From Catenuloplanes niger (GTDB lineage Bacteria > Actinomycetota > Actinomycetes > Mycobacteriales > Micromonosporaceae), in the NCBI RefSeq assembly GCF_031458255.1, contig NZ_JAVDYC010000001.1:3171001-3235000 (forward strand): a stretch of DNA of 64,000 bases, written 5' to 3'. Within the stretch, counting starts at the first letter, position 1. Each line of letters opens with the position of its first letter. A program made the position numbers and the translations under genes. This document shows, one piece after another, positions 37,003-44,400 of the stretch. The notes under the pieces were generated by a model, which saw only the letters and a program-made list of their open reading frames with translations, did not search any database and had not been told where the DNA came from.

Positions 37003-37917
37003 GAGCCTTTTTCATCCTGCGTAGCGGTTGGCTTCGACGTGGTGCAGGGCGAGGATGGCCTGCACGATCGCGGTCGCGCGGCGTGGGCAGCACCGCAGTT
37101 TGGCCAGGATCTTCCAGGTTTTGAGGGTGGCGATCGCGCGTTCACCGCGGGTGCGGATCTTCGCGTGGGCGCGGTTGACGGCCTTCTGCCGGCGTGACAG
37201 CTTCGGTCGGCGGTGATGGCGTTTGAACGGCGTCCGGATGGCGCCGCCGGCGCCTTGGTAGCCCTTATCGGCGAAGGTCATCACATGTGCGCTGGTCAGC
37301 GCGTTGATGATGCCGTGGGTGCGGGCGGCGGTCAGGTCATGAACGGCGCCGGGTAGCGCGGCGGACGCACATACCAGGCGCCCGGCCGCGTCGGCGACGA
37401 CCTGCACGTTGACTCCGTGACGTTTGTGTTTTCCGCCAGTTGTAGGGCTTCTGGTTGGCGACCCGGTCGATCGGGATCAGCGTGCCGTCCAGGATCGCGT
37501 ACGCCAGCAGTCGGATGCGCCGCATCGCGGCGTCCAGGTCGTTGGCTGCTGCGCTGAGCAGGGTGATCGCTTCCTGGACGTAGCGCCAGGCGGTCGTGAT
37601 CCCGATCTTGAACCCGGTGGCGAGGCGGGCGTAGGTGTCGCCGTTGCGCAGATGGGCCAGGGCGAGCAGGGCCTGACGGCCTGGGCCGAGTCGTCTCCAC
37701 CGGGATTTGCGCTGCTGGCGGTAGCTACGGATGCGGTTGGCGAGGTGGTTCAGGGTCCGGCTGGACAACGAGATCGTGGACGGTAAGACAGCATGGCGAG
37801 GCTCCCGGTTGGGGCATCTGATCTTGGTCGATTGCTGTCTTACCGGGAGCCTCGTCCTACGTGGACACCGGCCTCCCACCCTGCCCGTGACCTGCACCGT
37901 CACGATGAAAAAGGCTC
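37003..37917. mobile_element. IS5-family element with frameshifted transposase
   Basis: A 915-bp element bounded by inverted repeats GAGCCTTTTTCATC (37003-37016) and its complement (37904-37917). No clear target duplication was found. It separates the IS30 remnant from a deaminase toxin tip, and its insertion probably removed the upstream part of that toxin. Degenerate relatives lie at 42090-42630. Confidence 0.8.
37012..37903 (-). pseudogene. IS5-family transposase split by a +1 base change
   Basis: The N-terminal frame (to about 37430) gives LPSTISLSSRTLNHLANRIR, RQALLALAHLRNGDTYARLA and ILDGTLIPIDRVANQKPY. The DDE part continues in another frame as KHKRHGVNVQVVADAAGRL, TFADKGYQGAG and RTRGERAIATLKTWKIL. 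The shift is at GGAAAACAC (about 37430-37440). Compared with the remnant near 42195 there is one extra base. It may be decay or a translational frameshift of the kind used by some IS5-group elements. Confidence 0.7.
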
Positions 37918-38340
37918 AAGGTTTCCTATGGTGAGGGAGATCTGAGTCAAGCGGTTATTCGGCATCGGGCCGATGACAAGCTTGCTGCAGATGCGGCAAC
38001 CAAAGCGGGTTTACCTTACGATGCCCTTACGGAAAGTCGCAACGTGGCGGCTGTCAGGCTTAAGTCGGGTGAGATTAAGGTTGTCCCGAGTTCGGGCACG
38101 ATGGAGAAGGCGGGGCACTCTGAACGTCTTGCTATGCAAATTTACGGAGACGATATCGAGGAGCTTTATACGGAGAGGATTCCATGCCCCGGGCCAAAGG
38201 GGTGCGCTGCGGCAATGTCAGGATTGCCGTTCAAGGTGTCGTATAGTTTCGATGAGGGGGAGGAGCATGCGAGAAAGGGTATCAGGAGTGGCGTTTCGGG
38301 TTTTATGAGACGAGGGTTTACATTCGATGGCTTGTGGTAG
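37918..38340 (+). pseudogene. Orphan toxin tip: nucleic-acid deaminase-type domain
   Basis: An open frame of 140 codons starts at the IS5 boundary without its own start. It shows a cytidine-deaminase-like zinc site: H-S-E in MEKAGHSERLAMQIYGDD (His zinc ligand, Glu proton shuttle) and P-C-x5-C in TERIPCPGPKGCAAAMSG. Such domains are common C-terminal tips of Rhs and other polymorphic toxins. The upstream Rhs/Hint part has been lost. It is followed by a SUKH-4 immunity gene. The AT-rich codons indicate acquisition from elsewhere. Confidence 0.7.
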
Positions 38341-38902
38341 GCGGGTGGATGTTTTGGATCTATCGAAAAAAGTAATATCAGCACGCGAAATGGCATCATG
38401 GGCCGGGGCGGATCGGGTCCGCAGGGCTTCGATAAATACAGTGCGGATGCGGGGCGTCACCGAAGTGGTTCGACGGCAGCTGGCCGAAGAGGGAATCCCG
38501 CCCTTCAGTGATCTGTTCGTTCCGGATATCCAGGATTCTGCGGAACCGCTGTTGACTGATTTTTATGTGCTGGGGAGGGAAGAGGACTGCGGTCGGGTTC
38601 ATGGCGACATTTTTCTCCCAGAGTGCGGCTGTGGCTATTTCGGCTTGAGGTCGTCTGACGGGACGGTCTGGGAAATTTTCCCGGGACAAGGGATTGACCC
38701 GCTGCCAGTAAACTCCAGTTTGGGGCATTTTGCTTACTTCTTAAATACTTTGGGCGCAGCTCGGCATCGATATGAAGGCTTGCCCGACAAGGAGATGATT
38801 CCGAAATACAGCGCCGTACTTAAGCGACTAGCTTCACGTGACCCGGTTCTCGGAAATGCTGACAGTTTCTGGGGATATCATTTCGCTCGACCCTTTGGCT
38901 GA
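38327..38902 (+). CDS. SUKH-4 family immunity protein
   Basis: A 191-residue protein (185 if the GTG at 38345 is used) directly after the deaminase tip. The middle and C-terminal sequence fits SUKH-4: EGIPPFSDLFVPDIQ, FYVLGREEDCGRVHGDIFLPECGCGYFGL, VWEIFPGQGIDPLPVNSSLGHFAYFL and SFWGYHF. It is expected to neutralise the adjacent deaminase. The start is uncertain because the longer frame overlaps the toxin end by 14 bp; the later GTG has AGGCGG upstream. Retention of an intact immunity gene after loss of the exported toxin would protect against siblings carrying the toxin. Confidence 0.72.
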   Translation: MACGRRVDVLDLSKKVISAREMASWAGADRVRRASINTVRMRGVTEVVRRQLAEEGIPPFSDLFVPDIQDSAEPLLTDFYVLGREEDCGRVHGDIFLPECGCGYFGLRSSDGTVWEIFPGQGIDPLPVNSSLGHFAYFLNTLGAARHRYEGLPDKEMIPKYSAVLKRLASRDPVLGNADSFWGYHFARPFG

Positions 38903-38912
38903 CGTTCAGGTT

Positions 38913-39320
38913 CAGGCGGTTGTAGCATTTGATCTTGGCGAGTCGGTGGGACAAGAGGCCCGCTATGCGCGCCTTGCTGACCTTGACCGATCGTGAAGAG
39001 ATATCCCGTGTTCTGGCCGAGGGCCTGGAGTGCAAGGAGATCGCCCGTCTGATCAGCCGGAACCCGTCAGCGGTTTCCCAGGACGTGGCCCGGCGTGGCG
39101 ACCGCGCCCAGTACCGGGCCGTAGACGCCGACGACGCGGCGGCGGCCGGCCGGTCGAGGTCGAAGGCCTACGCGGTCGATTGGTCACCACGGCTGCGGAC
39201 GGTGGTCACCGAGTTGCCGAGGACCGGCTGGTCGTCGGCGTCGACCGCGGGCCGGCTGCCTGCCGACTATGCCGGCGATCAGGCTGTACGGGTGTCACCA
39301 TCCGCGGATTGTCGAACGCA
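38913..39320 (+). pseudogene. IS30-like transposase N-terminal remnant, copy 2
   Basis: A better-preserved copy of the remnant at 36566: MRALLTLTDREEISRVLAEG, LECKEIARLISRNPSAVSQDV and WSPRLRTVVTELPRTGW in one frame from 38965. It lacks the catalytic half. It follows the SUKH-4 gene just as copy 1 follows the first immunity gene, so both cassettes share the same downstream junction. Confidence 0.7.
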
Positions 39321-39363
39321 GCAACCGGGCAGGTCACCCGTCGGAGGCGGAAGATGAGGGGCC

Positions 39364-39452
39364 TACAGCTTGTGAACGCCGACGTAGACGGCGAGATGCT
39401 GGCCGGTCAGCGTCGTGCGTGACGCGACCAATGCCTCCGGGGTGCCCTCGAA
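39364..39452 (-). repeat. Inverted copy of the uvrA-like gene 3' end
   Basis: About 89 bp match the reverse complement of the last part of the uvrA-like gene (53262-53341), with about three differences over the compared length, including the stop-codon end. It lies between the IS30 remnant and a deaminase toxin tip. It has no function here as a gene. Its presence shows that DNA from the uvrA-like locus has moved together with toxin cassettes. Confidence 0.85.
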
Positions 39453-39453
39453 T

Positions 39454-39693
39454 TGTGGACAATGTGCTGGCTTGACTCACGCAGAACACAACATTCTTCT
39501 GAAAATTAACGAACTCGGCGGCGTGCCAATCGCTGGTGCGGCATCGAGAAGCGTCTGCAAGGACACTGGCCAGCGTGGTGCTCTTATCCTTGGTACAGGT
39601 GGCACAATTTCGGGACAGCCGTATCCCAAGGAAACGGACTGGCAGGTGCGGACTTTCTACTGGCCTGGTTCAAGGATATGTGGATGCAAATGA
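39454..39693 (+). pseudogene. Degenerate deaminase toxin tip
   Basis: An 79-codon open frame begins at the uvrA-like repeat edge. It shows H-A-E in LTHAEHNILLKINELGG and AASRSVCKDTGQRG. It is related to the tip at 55444-55769 (GHAEETILKSLG, TSRNICRDTC), but the second zinc-binding Cys is replaced (CKDTG instead of CRDTC). The N-terminal part is missing, so it is unlikely to be active. Its stop overlaps the next gene (ATGA). Confidence 0.62.
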
Positions 39694-40202
39694 CTGTTGG
39701 CAGTTTTTTCGCTGCGGCCTCGCCCGCGCAGGACGCTATATTTGCTGCGGCCTGCGCGGAGCGATCAGTCGGTATCCTCCTGTGGACTGTGGCGCAGGAC
39801 GGCAGGCCGGACGACGTGGCCCGATATGTCGATGCCTTGGAAATTCTGTGGCGGCAGGGCGAAGCTGATCCAACGTCCTATGGTGCAATGATACATCAGC
39901 TTGAGTTGATGCGTGAAATGACCCTAGGGGATGAGGCTATTGGGCCTGCTGCCTACGCGTTGCACTCGGCCGTAACTCTTCATTCGGCTCTCGGTGTTCT
40001 TGCTAATCCTTCGGTGGCGGCTTTAGAGGATTGCTCCATGGCGTCACGTGATGGAGCTTTTAGGTTGGAGCGCCTTATTCGTGTTCACCGTTTCTTAAGT
40101 GGGAGGAGCGGAGTCAAAGTGAAGTTATCGACGCCCTTTCGGTCGGAGTTTCTGCGGATAGTCTGCGGGAAGATGCCAGGCGAGTTGGCAGGGAACGTTT
40201 AG
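39690..40202 (+). CDS. Putative immunity protein of unknown family
   Basis: A 170-residue predicted cytoplasmic protein that starts at the ATG overlapping the toxin stop. It is mostly helical: SPAQDAIFAAACAERSVGILLWTVAQ, VARYVDALEILWRQGEAD and YALHSAVTLHSALGVL. No known immunity family was recognised. Its position after a toxin tip, the stop-start overlap and AT-rich codons support an immunity role. It looks intact although the toxin beside it is degenerate. Confidence 0.55.
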   Translation: MTVGSFFAAASPAQDAIFAAACAERSVGILLWTVAQDGRPDDVARYVDALEILWRQGEADPTSYGAMIHQLELMREMTLGDEAIGPAAYALHSAVTLHSALGVLANPSVAALEDCSMASRDGAFRLERLIRVHRFLSGRSGVKVKLSTPFRSEFLRIVCGKMPGELAGNV

Positions 40203-40588
40203 CCTTCTTCCGTTCCAAGTTTTAATCTGTTATCGACTTCGCTGCGAGTCTTGCGGTCATGACGGGACGCCGGTCAGTCAGGAAGACGGCTGCCAGGCTC
40301 CGTTCCCTTGGGCTGTTGCCGCGGACGTGTCCACGTCGCCGCGTTCGCCAAGCTCTGCTCCGGGAAGTCGTGCAGCTATACAGTTGAGCACACCGAGCGG
40401 GAGCGCGAACGTCGTGCCACTCCGAAGAATGCCGCCCCCGGTTCTCCGGCGCGATGGTCCGTGTCTGAGTCTTCTACACGCGTGCGCTGCTCAATCGTGA
40501 TCTCGATCTGTTCGACTCCAGCCGGTATTCGCGGCGGTGCAGTCCGAACAGAATGACGAGCAGCATTAGCTCGGACAGGTCATGCGCC
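40203..40588. other. 386-bp stretch without a recognised gene
   Basis: No ORF with family similarity was seen. It is mixed-composition DNA between an immunity gene and a Hint fragment, most likely decayed mobile-element or Rhs sequence. Confidence 0.4.
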
Positions 40589-40589
40589 G

Positions 40590-41381
40590 GAGGTGGCTAC
40601 TGAGGCCGGATCTGGCGAGAGGGAAACGAAGACGGTGACCGCGACGATCACCGGCCACGGCGTCAAGCATCTGGTCAAGATCGTCCTCGATACCGACGGC
40701 GATCACCCTAGGGGCACCGCCACAATCACCGCAACCGACGGCCACCCTTTCTGGGCACCCGAACTGGGCAAGTGGCTGGACGCCACCAACCTCCAGCCCG
40801 GCCAATGGCTCCAAAGCAGCGTTGGCACCTAGATCCAGATCACTGCCATCGACCGCTGGACCACCCAGTTCGCGACAGTCCACAACCTTGCCGTCAGCGA
40901 CCTCCACACGTACTACGCGGTCGCAGACGATACTCCGGTTCTGGTACCCAACTGTGGGCCCGCATGGGTGCAGTCTGCGCTGGACGCGACCGAACCGATG
41001 CACCAGACGACAGGTATGATTTTCGGGCCTGACGGAACACGGATCGGTCAAGCCGTGGCAGACGATGTCAGTGGCATGTCCAGCGGTGAGGGTGGCTGGC
41101 TCTTTGCGATGGCTGACGACTTGATGAAGCAGGCATATCGGCTCGGGCGCCCCAATTACATCAATCCGCGTGGCAAATATTCAAACGCTGCTCATGTAGA
41201 GACAAATTATGCGGCTTGGATGGTGATGCGAGGAGTCAAGGAGGTGCATGTGGTAATCAACAATAAGGGCGGACTTTGTAGTAGTTTAATTAACTGCACT
41301 GAGTCGGTTCAGGACATGCCGCCAAAGGGATATACAATGCATGTTTGGTGGGGTACCGGTGAGGTGAGCACGCCACGCTGA
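40590..41381 (+). pseudogene. Hint fragment plus SCP1.201/DddA-like deaminase toxin tip
   Basis: The frame opens inside a pretoxin Hint domain (KTVTATITGHGVKHLVKIVLDTD, TATDGHPFWAPELGKWLD) closely matching the large Rhs gene. A TAG at 40830-40832 replaces the Trp codon of T-W-I-Q-I. Translation would otherwise continue through DLHTYYAVADD to the tip. The tip has H-V-E (AHVETNYAAWMVMRG), VHVVINNKGGLC, a second Cys after five residues (CSSLINC) and PPKGYTMHVWW, the pattern of SCP1.201-like deaminases, which include the double-stranded-DNA cytidine deaminase DddA. Zinc ligands and catalytic Glu are present. As it stands it lacks export and is broken by the stop. Confidence 0.7.
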
Positions 41382-41399
41382 AGGGACGTAGGTAGATAA

Positions 41400-41915
41400 T
41401 TGGCGGTAAATGACATCAAAATCCCATCCCGGCCCGTTTGGTCTTACATTCCTTTCGCGGGCGTTGGTGGCTTGAATTTCGGTATGCGGCATTCGGAGGT
41501 GATTGACGTGACTGCGTCCGCCGGTGGCGCGATGACTGATGCGATTATCACTTCCAATGGTGGACCTTGGGCGCGATTTACTGATGTCGGAATTTCTGCA
41601 TATTATTCCGACTCGGGAATGCTTTCCGGCATTGCGGTTGATGCGATTTCTGGTCCACAGGCTCTGTATGATAGCCACGAACTTGTCGGGCATGCCCCTT
41701 CAGGCTATGAAGCCTGGATCGAAAATTACACTGAATTATATGATCTGCTCCTCAGATATTCGGAGAAGGGTATTCCGTCTTCGCCAGATCTTGGCTTTTT
41801 AGTGCGCGTTCAGCGTGCCGGTGACGTGGTCTTGACAAGGCCGGTGTTCGTCATTGAAAGTTGGCTGGACAGTCCATACGACAGTATTCCCCGGGTGGAG
41901 TGGAATACATTTTAG
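41400..41915 (+). CDS. Putative immunity protein for the DddA-like deaminase
   Basis: A 171-residue protein starting at a TTG 18 bp after the toxin stop, with AGGGACGTAGG upstream. Visible features are VWSYIPFAGVGGLNFGMRHSEVIDV, GISAYYSDSGMLSGIAVD and ELVGHAPSGYEAWIENY. No known immunity family was recognised with confidence, and it does not resemble the described DddI by eye. Context makes it the cognate inhibitor. The AT-rich codon use matches the toxin tip. Confidence 0.55.
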   Translation: MAVNDIKIPSRPVWSYIPFAGVGGLNFGMRHSEVIDVTASAGGAMTDAIITSNGGPWARFTDVGISAYYSDSGMLSGIAVDAISGPQALYDSHELVGHAPSGYEAWIENYTELYDLLLRYSEKGIPSSPDLGFLVRVQRAGDVVLTRPVFVIESWLDSPYDSIPRVEWNTF

Positions 41916-42089
41916 TGTCGCGCGCGTCCCAGGTAATTTGACGTACGGAAATTGAGGTTACCTCGGTAAGGGTTGGGACCCTTTCGGCATGCCACGGGCT
42001 GCCGGGTGGCGTAGTCGGCGGCATTGGCGCTCCGCCGATACTCGTGGCGGTCCCGTTCAGATAGGACGAAGGTCAGTATCAGGGCCGGG

Positions 42090-42437
42090 CAGCCGCCGAC
42101 GACTTGGACGCCGCTATGCGGTGCATCCGACTGCTGGCGTACGCGATCCTCGACGGCACCCTGATCCCGATCGACCGGGTTGCCGACCAGAAGCCCTACT
42201 ACTCCGGCAAACACAAGCGTCACGGAGCGAACGTGCAGGTCATCGCCGACGCGGCTGGCGTCTCGTCGGGGCATCAGCCGCGCTGCCCGGCGCCGTTCAT
42301 GACCTGACCGCTGCCCGCATCCAACGGATCATCGACGCGCTGACCAGCGCGAACGTGATGACCTTCACTGACGAGGGCTACCAGGGCGCCGGTGTCACCG
42401 TCCGGACGCCGTTCAAACGGCGCTACATGCGCTCTTA
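42090..42437 (+). pseudogene. IS5-family transposase remnant, middle part
   Basis: The fragment encodes DLDAAMRCIRLLAYAILDGTLIP, IDRVADQKPYYSGKHKRHGANVQV, then after a shift DLTAARIQRIIDALTSANVMTFTDEGYQGAG and RTPFKR. It is related to the element at 37003-37917. Both ends are missing. Confidence 0.75.
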
Positions 42438-42630
42438 ATACAGCAGTCGACCAAGATCCGATGCCCTCACCAGGAGCCTCGCTCAGGCTGTTCCACCCCT
42501 CCGCGATCTCATCGTCCATCCGCAGTCTTGATCACCTCACTGTCCTGATCCGCCGGCACGGTGAGCAGGAACGCTACCGGTGGCGGCGACGGCCTCAACT
42601 CCGGCCGTCAGGCACTGCTCGGTCCGTTAT
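42438..42630 (+). pseudogene. IS5-family remnant, 5' part, out of order
   Basis: This matches the start of the same IS5 type (the GACCAAGATC leader, the region encoding SRTLNHL, and ERYRWRRRP as a counterpart of KSRWRRLGPGRQA) but lies after the middle part. The two remnants therefore come from two neighbouring copies or a rearrangement. Confidence 0.6.
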
Positions 42631-42673
42631 GCGGAATGGCTCAATGAGTACCCCGCCGTGATGGGAGGTGGTG

Positions 42674-43240
42674 TCAGATCTGGCTGAGATCGACCCCGAT
42701 GGGGAAGGGCGCGGTCAGCTTCACCGTGCCGGTGAAGACCTCGCCGTCGCGGTAGCGGCCGGCTGCCGGGTCGAGGACATATGTGTAGACGATGGGTACG
42801 CCGGTGGCGGCCTGCTCGACACGCCAGTAGAACGGGATCCCCACTCGCGCATACTGCTCGGCCTTGACGATCCGGTCGGTCGTCTCCGATCCGGGTGAGA
42901 CCACCTCGACCACGAGAAGCACGTGCTCCGGCCGGGTCGGGGCGACGTCGATGGTGTCCGCGCGGTACACCGTGACATCGGGGCGACGGTTGTTCAGCGG
43001 GACGTCATGGAGGCGAACGTCGAAGTCGGTGTCCGCGTTCCAGTCGGGCCCCGCGGCGGCGTCCAGGGCGTTCGCCAGCAGCCGGGCCAGACGGTTGTGC
43101 CGCTTGGACGCGCTCGGACTCACGAGAATCATCCCATCCACGATCTCGATGCCCGCGCATTGCTCAGGCGTCCATGTCGCGTACTGCTCGGCTGTGACCA
43201 GCTCGTGCATCCAGTCCGGCGCGACCATCTCGACAGTCAT
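42674..43240 (-). CDS. Uma2 family endonuclease-like protein
   Basis: A 188-residue protein of the Uma2 (DUF820) family, which has a restriction-endonuclease fold. Key stretches are CAGIEIVDGMILVSPSASKRHNRLARLLANAL, RRPDVTVYRAD and HVLLVVEVVSPGSETTDRIVKAEQYARVGIPFYW, giving the D...E-V motif. The biological role of the family is not established; many copies occur in actinobacteria. The ATG at 43240 has GGAGG correctly placed. It lies at the right edge of the mosaic region and is probably part of the stable chromosome. Confidence 0.85.
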   Translation of the reverse strand: MTVEMVAPDWMHELVTAEQYATWTPEQCAGIEIVDGMILVSPSASKRHNRLARLLANALDAAAGPDWNADTDFDVRLHDVPLNNRRPDVTVYRADTIDVAPTRPEHVLLVVEVVSPGSETTDRIVKAEQYARVGIPFYWRVEQAATGVPIVYTYVLDPAAGRYRDGEVFTGTVKLTAPFPIGVDLSQI

Positions 43241-43292
43241 ACCCACCTCCTGGAGCGTCCTTGACTACCGACTCACGATACCGACGAGCCGC

Positions 43293-44303
43293 CTAACCCG
43301 GGGTCCTGCTTCGGCTGGCCGGGCCGCTCGGGGGCTGGGACCAGGGTGACTCGGGGCGGCGCGCGGTCGGCACCTGCGGGTCCTCGGGGGCGGGGCCCTC
43401 GGGGTCGGTCGGTGCCGGGTGGCCGGGTGCCGGCCGGCGCGCGGGGTCCGCCGGCTGCGGCTGCGGCGTCGGCTGCGGCGGGGCGGGCGGCGTGGCGCTG
43501 CCCTTCGCCCGCTTCGTCGCCGGGCTCTCCACGACCGGCCCCGGCACGGACACGCTGGCCAGCGTCAGCGGCGCGGCCGGCTTGGGTGGCGCGGCCGGCT
43601 TCGGCGGCGCGGCGACCACCGGAGGCGCGGCCGGGGCGGGCGGCGCTGCGGACGCGGCCGGCCCGGGGTGCGCGGCGGGAGCCGGCTCGGCTGTCCGGCC
43701 GGCCGGGGACACCGGCCGCAGCTCCTGGGTGACGTCGTTGGACCCGGACACATCGGAAGCCCCGGACGTCTCGGAAGCCCCGGCCCCGGCGAAGGTCCCG
43801 GACGTCTCGGAGGTCTCGGCCGCATCGTCGGTTTCGGCGGTGTCGGGAGCCTCAGCGGCCGGCGCGGCAACCGAGACCGGCCACCGGCGCCAGCGCTGGA
43901 TGCTGAACGGTGCCACCAGCAGCAGCACCCCGAGGACCGCCAGCGTCCCGTTGTCCAGTGGCACGTGCAGCGGCACCGGGCGGTCCAGGATCACCCAGTC
44001 GTTCGGCAGCACGTCGCGGACCGCGAGCGGGTCGATGAACGTGGCCACGTAACCGGAGATCAGCAGCAGCCCGGCGACCAGCGGCCCGACGGGAGAGATG
44101 CGCAGCGTGGCGACGATGCCGAGCAGCAGGCCGGCGACGAGGAGGAACGCGGCGGGTTCGATCAGGTCGTGGGTGTCCCACCCGCGACCGGCCGCCACCC
44201 AGCCGGCGATCAGCTCGGAGGAGGACGCCTGGCCGGTGGCGAGCAGGAGCCACGTCAGTGGTGCCGCCACCAACCCGGCTATCAGACTCCAGATGTGTCG
44301 CAT
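43293..44303 (-). CDS. Membrane protein with Pro/Ala-rich tail
   Basis: A 336-residue protein of unknown function. Residues about 1-125 contain four hydrophobic segments (IWSLIAGLVAAPLTWLLLATG, LIEPAAFLLVAGLLLGIVATL, VGPLVAGLLLISGYVATF, TLAVLGVLLLVAPFSI). The rest is a disordered Pro/Ala/Thr/Ser-rich cytoplasmic or extracellular tail with PPKPAAPPKPAAP repeats. The ATG at 44303 starts the first membrane segment. It is divergent from the acetoacetyl-CoA synthetase gene. Confidence 0.7.
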   Translation of the reverse strand: MRHIWSLIAGLVAAPLTWLLLATGQASSSELIAGWVAAGRGWDTHDLIEPAAFLLVAGLLLGIVATLRISPVGPLVAGLLLISGYVATFIDPLAVRDVLPNDWVILDRPVPLHVPLDNGTLAVLGVLLLVAPFSIQRWRRWPVSVAAPAAEAPDTAETDDAAETSETSGTFAGAGASETSGASDVSGSNDVTQELRPVSPAGRTAEPAPAAHPGPAASAAPPAPAAPPVVAAPPKPAAPPKPAAPLTLASVSVPGPVVESPATKRAKGSATPPAPPQPTPQPQPADPARRPAPGHPAPTDPEGPAPEDPQVPTARRPESPWSQPPSGPASRSRTPG

Positions 44304-44400
44304 AGCGCGCACCGTACCGTTTTCCGGCTTTCCGGTCATCTCTGGGACGCGCCGCGAAAGTCCACTTACTCCTTAACGATTATTAGGGCACCATCATGGC

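Noticed and set aside
36683-37004. Small ORFs around the IS30 remnant
   Set aside because: They are fragments of one decayed transposase in shifting frames, not separate genes.
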